From contig NZ_JAGGJX010000001.1 of assembly GCF_017873185.1 (NCBI RefSeq), positions 1 to 64,000 on the forward strand: 64,000 nt of DNA. The letters are read 5' to 3'. The notes below the pieces were generated by a model. That model did no database searches. It worked only from the letters and a program-made list of their open reading frames with translations, and was not told the origin of the DNA. This DNA is from Metaclostridioides mangenotii (GTDB lineage: Bacteria > Bacillota > Clostridia > Peptostreptococcales > Peptostreptococcaceae). A program made the position numbers and the translations under genes. This document shows, piece after piece, positions 1-7,469 of the stretch; position 1 is the first letter of the stretch; each line of letters opens with the position of its first letter.

Positions 1-972
1 CTTAGGGAAGAAAAGTCTCTTATAATAAATTTAACTGTTGGGCAGAGATCTTCATTGGGATTTATAACAGCCTTAAACACATTTACTGAATTAGACTATC
101 CAGGGATTGTTGTGGTAAGTGGTGCAGGAAATCAAAGAAATACATATATACATTATGCTGGTAAATTTAGAAATCAGATGGATGTAAATGATATTATTAT
201 TGAATTCGGAGATGGTCAAAATTTAGATATTTATCTCGAAGGGAGTGACTTAGATAGAATAAACGCAACTATAATTTCGCCGTCAGGAGAAGTGAGTTAT
301 ACAGCAATTTATGCTCCAGATTACTATGAATACACAGGAAGATTCAATTTAGAAAATACAACATACAGGATTAGATACTTTTATCCTTGGTTATCTACAG
401 GATCTTTATTTCTTGAGGTAAACCTTAGAAATATGAAACCTGGAGCGTGGACCCTTAGAGTTAGACCTGATGTATTCCTAAATGGAGAATACCATGTTTA
501 TTTACCAAACGAAAATCTTTTAGGCGCTGGTGGATTTATAGATACCAGTTCTTTTTCAACTATAACCTTTCTTGGAACAGGCGAGAATATAATTACTGTT
601 GGTGCTTATGACAATAGATATGAAAATATGTGGATTGGTTCATCAAAGGGCCCGACAAAAGGAGTTTCTGCGAAACCTGATTTTGTAGCTCCTGGTGTAA
701 ATATTATATCAGCTTACGGTAATGATAGCTATAGAACGGGTACAGGAACTGGTATTAGCAGTTCTATTACATCAGGCATGTTAGCACTAATTATGGAGTT
801 TTTAAGTAAACAAGGTAGATATCCAAAGCTATTATTATATTCTCAAGTTTTAAAAACATACTTAATGATAGGTTCAACAAGAAATGAATTATACGAATAT
901 CCTAACGATTCTCGAGGATATGGATTAGTCGATTTTAAAAGAACCATACAAATAATATCTGATTCTTTATAA
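1..972 (+). CDS. cspC: CspC-type germination pseudoprotease (subtilase family), 3' part only
   Basis: The open frame runs in from before the window and 323 residues are visible. It is subtilisin-fold (S8): an oxyanion-hole segment (VSGAGNQ), a middle jelly-roll-like insert, and a C-terminal segment where GTSMAxP would be expected. There the sequence reads GTGISSSITSGMLAL, so the nucleophile Ser is Gly. In Clostridioides difficile the Csp pseudoproteases CspA and CspC have lost catalytic residues and act in bile-acid and co-germinant sensing, while CspB cleaves pro-SleC. I favour CspC because no further csp gene follows and a terminator lies about 85 bp downstream. CspA is the alternative. The Asp/His part of the triad is outside the window. 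Confidence 0.8.
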   Translation, partial: LREEKSLIINLTVGQRSSLGFITALNTFTELDYPGIVVVSGAGNQRNTYIHYAGKFRNQMDVNDIIIEFGDGQNLDIYLEGSDLDRINATIISPSGEVSYTAIYAPDYYEYTGRFNLENTTYRIRYFYPWLSTGSLFLEVNLRNMKPGAWTLRVRPDVFLNGEYHVYLPNENLLGAGGFIDTSSFSTITFLGTGENIITVGAYDNRYENMWIGSSKGPTKGVSAKPDFVAPGVNIISAYGNDSYRTGTGTGISSSITSGMLALIMEFLSKQGRYPKLLLYSQVLKTYLMIGSTRNELYEYPNDSRGYGLVDFKRTIQIISDSL

Positions 973-1055
973 AACAATATTCTATAATAATTGCATTTAT
1001 GTAATATCACAGTTAATACTAAGAAAAAAAGTTATAAAGTATATATTAGAAAATA

Positions 1056-1079
1056 GCACACTATATGTGTGCTTTTTTT
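1056..1079 (+). terminator. Intrinsic terminator of cspC
   Basis: A perfect 6-bp stem GCACAC/GTGTGC (1056-1061 with 1067-1072) encloses a 5-nt loop and is followed by seven T residues. It ends the csp transcript. Confidence 0.85.
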
Positions 1080-1130
1080 ATTGTTTTAATGAAAATGTAT
1101 GTATCAGTTACCTAGTTATAATAAAAAATA

Positions 1131-1168
1131 AAAAAGCCTAGAGAAATATTATTAAATATCTCCCAGGC
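1131..1168 (-). terminator. Expression-platform terminator of the ykkC-type riboswitch
   Basis: On the minus strand AGCCT...AGGCT closes a long stem with a GGAGATATT arm and runs into five or more U. Its 5' arm contains the GGGAGA that ends the aptamer. This is the classic arrangement in which ligand binding prevents termination. Confidence 0.8.
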
Positions 1169-1242
1169 TTTTATCCTTACGTGAACACAGAGAACTGAGT
1201 GTTTTCTCTCGGACCTGCCAGTTGGAAACTGCGGAACCCTAG
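1162..1242 (-). promoter_or_regulatory. ykkC-family riboswitch, most likely guanidine-I, with no downstream gene
   Basis: Read on the minus strand the RNA shows the ykkC hallmarks in order: CUAGGGUUCCG (1242-1232), a P1b-like hairpin, GGUCCGAGAG (1215-1206), an ACG element near 1182, and GGAUAAAAGCCUGGGAGA leading into the terminator. Guanidine-I members normally control guanidine exporters (SMR family) or urea/guanidine carboxylases. Here the RNA points toward the 3' end of the convergent cspC gene and no ORF follows it. The ppGpp and PRPP subtypes of the same RNA family are possible alternatives that need subtype-defining positions checked. Confidence 0.85.
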
Positions 1243-1279
1243 AAAACTTAAATATATTAAATTATTTTTTAGTAAATAA

Positions 1280-1308
1280 ATTTTAACATAAGATAATGTT
1301 TAGTTCAA
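1280..1308 (-). promoter_or_regulatory. SigA-type promoter of the riboswitch RNA
   Basis: On the minus strand, TTGAAC (1308-1303), a 17-bp spacer and TAAAAT (1285-1280) form a near-consensus vegetative promoter. The predicted start is about 30 nt before the aptamer. Confidence 0.65.
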
Positions 1309-1555
1309 CTATATATTTTTATATCTAAAAAATTCATCTCCTGTAACATCTTATTACTTAAAGTCAAGAGATTTTTACATTTATGTTTCCGATGAAAGTA
1401 AATGAATTTGTAGTGACGCAATGTGTTTCATATTATTAACAATGGGTATTTTACATTTAACAACGAAATTCTTAATATATATTATTGTTGCAAATAAAGA
1501 CGAATCTATAGATCGCAAATTATTATTCTTAATGAATAACAAGGAGTGAGTCGTA

Positions 1556-2494
1556 ATAAAAGATGAATTTATTAACAAAATAGACCAGAATTCTTTTCCA
1601 ATTGATGTAGTTTTTCATAAAGATAGCTGTTCCAGTATTCACTGTCATGAAGAACTAGAGTTTATTTTAGTTATAGAAGGAAGTATAAAAGTAAATATTA
1701 GAAATGAAACAAGCATTCTCAAAGAAGATGATTTTATATTAATAAATGGGAATGAAACACATTCAATTACGAGTTTAAGTAAAAATAGATTTGTATCTCT
1801 TAAAATTAATGTTAGAGTATTAATAAAATATTTTCCTAGCTATAATTACACCTATTTTAAATGTAACTCTATTTTTGAAAATGATAATAATAAGTATATA
1901 TATGATAAAATTAGAAATTTAATTGCTAATGTATTATTAGTTTTTGTAAAAAGAGAAAATGGATTTGAATTAAAAGCCTGTAGTTATGTTTATTTGATAG
2001 GAGATCATTTATATAATAATTTTGAGGTAAATAAAAGAGGGCCAAAGCATAGTGAAGTTCGAAAAGACAATAGAATTGTCAATATTATAAACTTTATTAA
2101 CGAAAAATATAATACTGATATTACATTAAGCAAAGTAGCAAGTGAATTCAATCTTAATTATCATTTTTTGTCCCATAGCATTAAAGATAATATTGGGATG
2201 TCGTTTCAAAATTATTTAAATAAAATAAGGTTAGAAAAAGCATCAAATATGATTAAACACAGCAATAAAAATATGACAGATATAGCTTTAATGAATGGCT
2301 TCTCTAGTACTAGTTACTTTTATAAGGTTTTTAAGAAAGAATATAACTGTACCCCTTTAGAATATAGAAAGAGATTTGTTGATAAAGGTTTTAATAAAAG
2401 TCTTTGTAATATTAGAAATATAAGTTTAGATAACAAAGACGTTAAAAGTGTTATACAAAAATTATATCCGTATTATTATAACATTTATCAATGA
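1556..2494 (+). CDS. AraC-family transcriptional regulator; canonical start codon missing
   Basis: The frame is open for 312 codons. The N-terminal half is a cupin-like ligand domain (HCHEELEF near residue 27, then EDDFILINGNETHSI). The C-terminal 100 residues are a double helix-turn-helix of the AraC/XylS type ending in a PLEYRKRF signature. A good Shine-Dalgarno AAGGAG (1541-1546) precedes the frame, but the codon 9 nt later is ATA (1556) rather than ATG, and the first ATG/GTG/TTG in frame is a TTG at 1994 inside the protein. The simplest reading is recent loss of an ATG start. A truncated HTH-only product from 1994 would be 166 aa. Target genes are unknown; the nearest intact gene is the flavodoxin at 3268. 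Confidence 0.75.
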   Translation: MKDEFINKIDQNSFPIDVVFHKDSCSSIHCHEELEFILVIEGSIKVNIRNETSILKEDDFILINGNETHSITSLSKNRFVSLKINVRVLIKYFPSYNYTYFKCNSIFENDNNKYIYDKIRNLIANVLLVFVKRENGFELKACSYVYLIGDHLYNNFEVNKRGPKHSEVRKDNRIVNIINFINEKYNTDITLSKVASEFNLNYHFLSHSIKDNIGMSFQNYLNKIRLEKASNMIKHSNKNMTDIALMNGFSSTSYFYKVFKKEYNCTPLEYRKRFVDKGFNKSLCNIRNISLDNKDVKSVIQKLYPYYYNIYQ

Positions 2495-2590
2495 ATAAAA
2501 GATATTATGAAAAAGACAAAGGTTCATTAAGGAACCAGTTTTAAAAGATATTAGAGAAGATAAATCACCTACAGAGTGTAAAGAATAAAG

Positions 2591-2621
2591 AGGACCTGAA
2601 ACTAAATCAGGTCCTTTTTTT
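2591..2621 (+). terminator. Intrinsic terminator downstream of the AraC gene
   Basis: A 9-bp stem AGGACCTGA/TCAGGTCCT with a 7-nt loop is followed by seven T residues. Confidence 0.85.
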
Positions 2622-2751
2622 GTTGCCCATTTTCACGTTCCATTGCTTCTTTTGTAACTAGCCAAACTGAGGCGAATTTCTTGCAGTCATCATCTTTAAT
2701 TAGCTTACCTGTAGCAACTGCCTTTCTAAGCGTAGAATCTTTTAATCCCCA
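2602..2751 (-). pseudogene. Relic of a small mobile-element helix-turn-helix protein
   Basis: The minus-strand frame encodes WGLKDSTLRKAVATGKL, then KDDDCKKFASVWLVTKEAMERENG. This pattern is typical of roughly 60-aa HTH proteins carried by clostridial phages and integrative elements. A stop lies immediately before the Trp codon, so the N-terminus and start codon are gone, and the C-terminus runs through the AraC terminator. No function is expected. Confidence 0.5.
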
Positions 2752-2785
2752 TCATTGACCATACTACTTATAGGATGGTGATAGT

Positions 2786-2974
2786 ATGGATATATTCGAT
2801 GAAAAGGGAATCAAACCAAAGTTAATAGGTGAGATGCAAGAGGTTTTTGATTATCCAGATTATATTTTTGAAATAAAGCTAGATGGAATAAGATGTATAG
2901 CATATTTAGATAAAGATAGTACAGATTTAAGGAATAAGAGAGGTTTTAAGTTAATACCAAGGTTTCCAGAATAG
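2786..2974 (+). pseudogene. N-terminal fragment of an ATP-dependent DNA ligase
   Basis: The 62 residues carry the ligase nucleotidyltransferase motif I, EIKLDGIRCIAYL, with the adenylated Lys in KLDG, followed by TDLRNKRGFKLIPRFPE. Intact enzymes of this family are several hundred residues, so the catalytic core and OB domain are missing. The frame starts at ATG with no convincing ribosome binding site. A shorter copy of its first bases sits at about 9011-9044, which indicates local duplication. Confidence 0.65.
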
Positions 2975-3118
2975 ATCTATTAAAAGATTATTCTAGCTCT
3001 TTTTCATTCTTTAAGAAGCTATATCTGTTTATTTCATCTTTTATATTCATTTTCTAAATCTCTATTTTTAATTTTCCCTTTTTTATTTGTATAAAATTAG
3101 ATATGTGCTAATATATAT

Positions 3119-3211
3119 GTTATAAAAGAAATAATTAAAGGTATCATAGATCAAGGTGATATGCCTGAAATGTGTAAAATAGAATGTGCTATTACTCTAA
3201 TCTTAATGTGA
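3119..3211 (+). pseudogene. Possible C-terminal tail of a TetR-type regulator
   Basis: A 30-codon frame (VIKEIIKGIIDQGDMPEMCK and on) resembles the last helices of TetR-family proteins. It has no start codon or ribosome binding site, and the assignment rests on weak helical similarity. The rest of the 2975-3267 gap shows nothing else I can support. Confidence 0.25.
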
Positions 3212-3267
3212 TAAAAGATTATTATGAATATAATTTCATATACACTTAAAAATAAGGGGAGAATATA

Positions 3268-3798
3268 ATGGAAAATATTGCAGTCGTTTATGAATCAAGA
3301 TATGGAAGTACTAAAAAATATGCTCAGTGGATAGCACAAGATTTAGGATGTACATTAATTGAAACAAAGGATGCTACAGTAGAAAAGTTAAAAATTTTTG
3401 ATACTATAATTTATGGTGGATGGTTACATGCAGGAAATATAAAAGGATTTAAGGTAATATCAAAAGATATTGATAAATTAAAAGACAAAAATATTGTAGT
3501 ATTTTCAGTAGGATGTTCAACTGGTGAAAGAGAAGAAGATATAAAAGCTATTGAGGAAATGAATTTTAAAGGTTTACAGGATATAAAACATTTTTATTTA
3601 AGAGGTGCATTCAATTATAAAAATTTAAATATGATAGACAAAGTTATGATGAATATATTGAAAATCAAATTAAAGGGAATAAAAGAAGGAGATAGAGATG
3701 AGGATATTAAAGGGATGTTAGAGGCTTATATAAATCCAATAAACTTTACCAATAAAGATAATGTAAGGTCGCTAGTATCGTACGTTAGAAATTTATAA
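3268..3798 (+). CDS. Flavodoxin-domain protein (HemG-like flavodoxin family)
   Basis: 176 aa, ATG start with GGGGAG 8 nt upstream. The N-terminus has the beta1-loop-alpha1 FMN phosphate site YESRYGSTKKYA (residues 8-19). A second FMN contact follows around IIYGGWLHAGNIKG and a third at VFSVGCSTG. The length and the C-terminal helix fit menaquinone-dependent protoporphyrinogen oxidase-like flavodoxins, but such proteins are common in clostridia without haem synthesis, so electron transfer or quinone reduction is as far as I would go. It stands alone; a relic of a small membrane peptide follows. Confidence 0.8.
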   Translation: MENIAVVYESRYGSTKKYAQWIAQDLGCTLIETKDATVEKLKIFDTIIYGGWLHAGNIKGFKVISKDIDKLKDKNIVVFSVGCSTGEREEDIKAIEEMNFKGLQDIKHFYLRGAFNYKNLNMIDKVMMNILKIKLKGIKEGDRDEDIKGMLEAYINPINFTNKDNVRSLVSYVRNL

Positions 3799-3859
3799 CT
3801 TCTCTTATATAGGGGATGATATTTATGAAAAAAATATATTAAAAATTATAAATACAATT

Positions 3860-4018
3860 ATGTATATATTAGCAATAATACTTTTGATTTTAATTTGGAC
3901 TGTTGGAATAAAAAATGTTTCATTACAACCAGTTTTAATGATTTTCGTCAAAGGATATATGCTAAATTTATTTTTACAAGTTGTTAAATTTCATTTTATT
4001 GCAAAACTACCTGCTTAA
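3860..4018 (+). CDS. Small hydrophobic peptide, probably frameshifted at its start
   Basis: From an internal ATG the frame encodes 52 residues with two hydrophobic segments (YILAIILLILIWTVGI, then a C-terminal amphipathic stretch). The natural start seems to be the ATG at 3825, which follows AGGGGATGAT but reaches a stop after five codons. The hydrophobic frame continues if one base is added in the A-run. This is a guess at a broken small membrane protein downstream of the flavodoxin. Confidence 0.3.
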   Translation: MYILAIILLILIWTVGIKNVSLQPVLMIFVKGYMLNLFLQVVKFHFIAKLPA

Positions 4019-4149
4019 ATTTGGGTAATTTTTTATGTAAAAGATAATGAATTTTAATAAATTTACGTAAAAAAATAGAGAAATCAAAATAAACAGATTT
4101 CCTTCAAGGTCACTTTAATCACTTAACGTTTATCACATCTTAAAACAAG

Positions 4150-4211
4150 TTTAAGAATGCTTCGCTTGTTATTCACATGAGTAATGAAGTGTATGAATAA
4201 AAATTCTTAAA
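4150..4211. repeat. Nested inverted repeat
   Basis: TTTAAGAAT (4150-4158) pairs with ATTCTTAAA (4203-4211). Inside it ATTCACA (4171-4177) pairs, with a bulge, to TGTATGAAT (4190-4198). No coding frame crosses it. Confidence 0.45.
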
Positions 4212-4264
4212 TGTGCATGTCTCTATTGAATAATTATAAAAAATATAAAATGTGCCCTAATTTA

Positions 4265-4312
4265 TAGAACTCTTTACTATAGCCGTGTTTTTGTGGTTAT
4301 AGTTTGGTTCTA
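4265..4312. repeat. Two-level inverted repeat in non-coding DNA
   Basis: Outer arms TAGAAC/GTTCTA flank inner arms ACTATAGCC/GGTTATAGT around a T-rich loop. There is no poly-T tail of the kind seen at terminators. It lies beside the recombinase relic, so an attachment-site or structured-RNA origin is possible but unproven. Confidence 0.45.
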
Positions 4313-4327
4313 AAAAATGATAACCGT

Positions 4328-4522
4328 TTATTTTATGCGTAAAATACAGAAAATATAAAAGAAAATACATTGAAATAAATTTAATACTTCCAATTTCTCT
4401 AATACTTCAATTTGCTTATTCGGATATAAATGTGAATATATATTCCATGTTGTATCCACTTTTTCATGTCCTAATCTTTATGAAATAGTAAGTATATTTA
4501 TATCCATATTTTGAATAATTTA
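4328..4522 (-). pseudogene. C-terminal relic of a tyrosine recombinase (phage-type integrase)
   Basis: The minus-strand frame reads MDINILTIS, a TAA stop (4480-4478), then RLGHEKVDTTWNIYSHLYP. This is the C-terminal integrase block with the LGHxxVxTT box and the nucleophilic Tyr in NIYSHLYP. Only the last 60 or so codons remain and they carry the nonsense codon, so the gene is dead. It marks a former integrated element in this accessory region. Confidence 0.7.
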
Positions 4523-4677
4523 ACTAAGGATGATTTAGATGAGTAAGAGTTAGTAAATATATACTAGAAGATAAAAGGTATAGACACACACTGATGATAC
4601 AAATTGCATAAACATATAGGTAAAGGTTCTGAAAATTCTAAAACTATATAAGAGGATGGGAATTGGAGGATGGATTT

Positions 4678-4860
4678 ATGATTAATATAATAACCTTGTT
4701 AACCTATATCGCAATTGCTGCCGTTAGTCTAATTATAATATATAACTATGGACGAAAGTTAGAGCAAGAAATTTACTCAGAGCAAAGAATAAAATTTGAA
4801 CAACTTAATATAGAAAATATGAAATTAGAGAATGAAATTCGAAATAAAAAACAAAGTTAG
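4678..4860 (+). CDS. Small single-pass membrane protein with coiled-coil tail
   Basis: 60 aa from the ATG at 4678. I chose this start because GGAGG (4664-4668) sits at the right distance; a TTG in frame at 4663 overlaps that site. Residues 3-26 are one hydrophobic segment (INIITLLTYIAIAAVSLIII) and residues 30-60 are a charged heptad-like helix. The layout recalls small phage or accessory membrane proteins, but I do not recognise the family. A hairpin follows its stop codon. Confidence 0.5.
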   Translation: MINIITLLTYIAIAAVSLIIIYNYGRKLEQEIYSEQRIKFEQLNIENMKLENEIRNKKQS

Positions 4861-4870
4861 ATTATTGATA

Positions 4871-4895
4871 TAGAAGGTACTCAATGTACCTTCTA
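4871..4895 (+). terminator. Hairpin after the small membrane protein gene
   Basis: A perfect 10-bp stem TAGAAGGTAC/GTACCTTCTA has a 5-nt loop. There is no poly-T tract after it, so termination is uncertain; mRNA end protection is an alternative. Confidence 0.45.
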
Positions 4896-5261
4896 TACAA
4901 TATCATTATGAGGGGGAAATTATTTACAATAGAAGAGTGTGTCAGCAAAGATAGACCTAGGTTTTATAATAGACATGATTATCGATATAATTGAATATTT
5001 ATAAAATTTTAAATTGCATTTTTATTACCTGTTTTGTATAGAAAAACATGAGATAATAGTATTGTGGAAAAATAACCCACATACAAAACTTAATATAGGC
5101 GCTTGGGATAGCTACACCTTTAAAATAGCGTTTTTGTTGTATTCTAATTAAGTTATAAGTATAATCTAATTAGTGCATACATTCTCATAGGTAAAATTTA
5201 CCATAATGTGTGAGGTAATAGTAAAAAAGGAAAGTTTTTAATATTATAATTGAGGATTATT
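4896..5261. other. AT-rich spacer with no gene seen
   Basis: I see no supported ORF or RNA gene here. It presumably holds the nitrilase promoter. A segment near 5043 (ATAATAGTATTGTGG) resembles one near 8177 ahead of the Cys-rich repeat gene, which hints at shared promoter or duplicated material. Confidence 0.4.
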
Positions 5262-6182
5262 TTGGAAGATTTATTGAAATCATGTAGAGTTGCTGTGGTG
5301 CAAGCATCACCAATTCTATTTGACAAGACCGCGACAATTTTTAAAGTTATTGAAAAAATTAATGAAGCAGGAAGTAAAGGTGCTAATATTATTGTTTTTC
5401 CAGAATCGTTTGTACCTGCATATCCAAGGGGATTTTCTTATGGGTATGTTGTTGGCAGTAGAACAATGGAAGGGCGAGAGGACTGGAAGAAATATTATGA
5501 TAACTCCGTTATTGTTCCTAGTAAAGATACTGATTTGATTGGACAAGCAGCCAAAGAAGCTAATGCTTATGTATGTATAGGAGTTACTGAACGAGATAAT
5601 ATCAATTGTACTCTATATTGTACCACACTTTATTTTGGTCCAGATGGATCATTGTTAGGAAAGCACCGCAAAATTAAGCCGACGGGTTCAGAGCGTCTTA
5701 TTTGGGGAGAAGATGATGGAAGCACATTAACTGCCATTAGTACTCCTTATGGAGTGATTGGAGGTTTAACTTGTTGGGAGAATTATATGCCATTAGCACG
5801 TGTTGCAATGTATCGAAAAGGTGTTTCAATTTATATAGCACCAACTGCTGATTCTCGTGAAGAATGGCAATATACTATGCGTCATATTGCCTTGGAGGGT
5901 AGGTGTTTTGTGATTGGATGTAATCAATATGTAACAAAAAGTATGTATCCTCAAATCTTTAATTACCAAGATGAGCTGGACAAGTGTCCTAAAAACATGT
6001 GTCCCGGGGGAAGTTGCATAGTCGATCCATTTGGAAAATATGTTGCTGGACCTATATGGGAAAAAGAGGAAATATTGTTTGCAGAACTAGATCTTGATTT
6101 AGTACCGCTTAGTCGAATGGATTTTGATCCAACCGGTCATTATGCAAGACCTGATATTTTTGAGTTAATTGTACATGAATAA
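5262..6182 (+). CDS. Nitrilase (carbon-nitrogen hydrolase, true nitrilase branch)
   Basis: 306 aa. I start at TTG 5262, 6 nt after TGAGG; a TTG at 5250 lies on top of that site. The catalytic triad is complete: Glu48 in FPESFVPAYP, Lys137 in KHRKIKPT, Cys171 in GGLTCWENYMPL. The CWENYMPL block and the GREDWKKYY region fit aliphatic/arylaceto nitrilases that convert nitriles to acid plus ammonia rather than amidases. Neighbours give no pathway. Arginine is mostly encoded by CGN here, whereas core genes in the window use AGA almost exclusively, so recent horizontal acquisition is likely. Confidence 0.88.
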   Translation: MEDLLKSCRVAVVQASPILFDKTATIFKVIEKINEAGSKGANIIVFPESFVPAYPRGFSYGYVVGSRTMEGREDWKKYYDNSVIVPSKDTDLIGQAAKEANAYVCIGVTERDNINCTLYCTTLYFGPDGSLLGKHRKIKPTGSERLIWGEDDGSTLTAISTPYGVIGGLTCWENYMPLARVAMYRKGVSIYIAPTADSREEWQYTMRHIALEGRCFVIGCNQYVTKSMYPQIFNYQDELDKCPKNMCPGGSCIVDPFGKYVAGPIWEKEEILFAELDLDLVPLSRMDFDPTGHYARPDIFELIVHE

Positions 6183-6258
6183 TGTCACATGGAAGTTATA
6201 TTTATTAAGCAGGAATTTCTATATATTACGAGAATCTATATTTAATAGGGTGAGGGTG

Positions 6259-6333
6259 ATGTCTCGCTCAGATATACAAGAAATGGAAAAGTGGGTTCTC
6301 CCCTACAACTTGCTGACTGTTTTCTCCCTTTGA
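6259..6333 (+). CDS. Possible 24-aa peptide
   Basis: ATG TCT CGC TCA and on, preceded by AGGGTGAGGG, encodes MSRSDIQEMEKWVLPYNLLT plus four residues, then stops before the 6349 terminator. It could be a real small peptide or the N-terminus of a truncated gene. I do not recognise it. Confidence 0.25.
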   Translation: MSRSDIQEMEKWVLPYNLLTVFSL

Positions 6334-6348
6334 TATATATAATATAGA

Positions 6349-6378
6349 AAGACTTAGATTAATTTCTAGGTCTTTTTT
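6349..6378 (+). terminator. Intrinsic terminator downstream of the nitrilase
   Basis: AAGACTTAGA (6349-6358) pairs with TCTAGGTCTT (6365-6374), followed by a T6 run. Confidence 0.8.
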
Positions 6379-6440
6379 GTTGTAACTTTAAAGTACAATT
6401 ATTATGGTAAAATATAGTAAAATAGCAGGAGGCATGAATT

Positions 6441-6812
6441 ATGAAAAAAATTATTTTAGGCTCGTTAATACCAACAACTACTATGCTTTTAGTAATGTGT
6501 AGCTTTTTTTGGGAAACTCCACTTTTTCAAATTATATCTAAATCTAATTTATGGGATATTCGTTTAGTTCTAGTAATAATTACATTTCTTATTCCGTTAA
6601 CTGTCTTAGCAAATGGAATTATATGTGCTTTAAAAGGGTTAGACTGGAAATTCACTATTATAATAACTTTAATTCTTCTTAATTACTTCTCATATACAGT
6701 GGTAGGAATGTTTCAACCAATTCCAACAATAATTAATTTATTTTCGCATTTAGTTGGATATAATATAGGAAAGCTATTATTAAATAAAAATTATAACAAA
6801 CAAGGACTTTAG
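6441..6812 (+). CDS. Small integral membrane protein of unknown function
   Basis: 123 aa, ATG start 8 nt after AGGAGG. Four hydrophobic segments are visible (about residues 5-22, 43-62, 71-89 and 93-115), with a Lys-rich C-terminus expected in the cytoplasm. The pattern recalls small uncharacterised clostridial membrane proteins. No motif tells its substrate, and no partner gene lies beside it. Confidence 0.65.
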   Translation: MKKIILGSLIPTTTMLLVMCSFFWETPLFQIISKSNLWDIRLVLVIITFLIPLTVLANGIICALKGLDWKFTIIITLILLNYFSYTVVGMFQPIPTIINLFSHLVGYNIGKLLLNKNYNKQGL

Positions 6813-6899
6813 AAATAGGGTTCTTTTTAATATAGTCTTTTATTTTTGTTTATTTATTGGTAATTTGTAGTAAGAGAACGAATATTTAGGGGGTTAACT

Positions 6900-6926
6900 A
6901 GAGCTCTAGCAATAGAGTTCTTTTTT
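6900..6926 (+). terminator. Intrinsic terminator
   Basis: AGAGCTCTA pairs with TAGAGTTCT (one G-T pair) around a GCAA loop, followed by T6. It lies about 90 bp beyond the membrane protein gene and presumably ends that transcript. Confidence 0.65.
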
Positions 6927-6947
6927 AATGCAACAAAGGAGAGGTTA

Positions 6948-7118
6948 ATAAGTAAGAAAGTTTGGGTTTATGATAGACTTATTGGAATGACTATAGATTT
7001 AACTAACAAGGAGCTTACTAAGTTGAGTAAGGAAATGGAGAAGATACCTAAGAGTTCGAAGGTAGAGAGGAAGTACAATAAAAATAAGTCTGACATACAA
7101 AGGAGGTACTTAGTATAG
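6948..7118 (+). pseudogene. 56-codon frame with SD but ATA in place of a start codon
   Basis: AAAGGAGAGG (6936-6944) is followed by an open frame starting ATA AGT AAG AAA GTT TGG. It encodes a Lys-rich peptide (SKKVWVYDRLIGMTIDLTNK, then KELTKLSKEMEKIPKSSKVE) and stops at 7116. The composition and position before an amidase relic suggest a phage lysis-module protein. Like the AraC gene at 1556, the ribosome binding site and reading frame survive while ATG is replaced by ATA. Confidence 0.4.
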
Positions 7119-7121
7119 AAT

Positions 7122-7388
7122 GATTTATATTGCTGAAGCAGTAACGCTGTATTACAAAAGTAACCAGCTAAAATTCAGAATTCAGATAAATATGATCTGT
7201 GCTTAGAATTACATTTAAACGCTAGTAATGGATAAGACTATGGTACAGAATTTGGTATACATCAGGAACGGGATTTAAGAATAGAGGTAAATTAAAAGAC
7301 TATAGAGGGCTTTACATTAACTAAGTTTGTAGGGAATGACTTTAAGGAGACATATAGAAAAGTAGTTGAGTGGTTAGAAGGTAAGTAA
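7122..7388 (+). pseudogene. Degraded N-acetylmuramoyl-L-alanine amidase (phage endolysin type)
   Basis: One frame holds the amidase_3 core KYDLCLELHLNASNG followed by a TAA and then DYGTEFGIH, which matches the zinc-amidase ELHLNAS...GTEF block with an in-frame stop. The tail frame ends in TKFVGNDFKETYRKVVEWL. Frame changes and stops mean no product. The same tail recurs at 7878 and 9879. Confidence 0.55.
7320..7388 (+). repeat. DFKETYRKV tail module, copy A
   Basis: 69 bp encoding TKFVGNDFKETYRKVVEWLE plus two residues and a stop. It is nearly identical in DNA to 7878-7955 and 9879-9940, and more distantly related to 8021-8086. Confidence 0.7.
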
Positions 7389-7406
7389 GATGTTAATGTA
7401 AATATG

Positions 7407-7441
7407 TATAAGGGTAGCTTGACTGCTACCCTTATACTATA
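7407..7441 (+). terminator. GGGTAGC-stem terminator, copy 1
   Basis: The 12-bp stem TATAAGGGTAGC/GCTACCCTTATA has a 6-nt loop. The T-tract is weak here. The same stem recurs at 8705 and 9961. Confidence 0.6.
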
Positions 7442-7469
7442 TGCATAATTAATCATTATCATAGTTTTA

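Noticed and set aside
1994-2494. HTH-only regulator starting at TTG 1994
   Set aside because: No SD precedes it, and the same frame continues upstream as a good cupin domain back to an SD at 1541.
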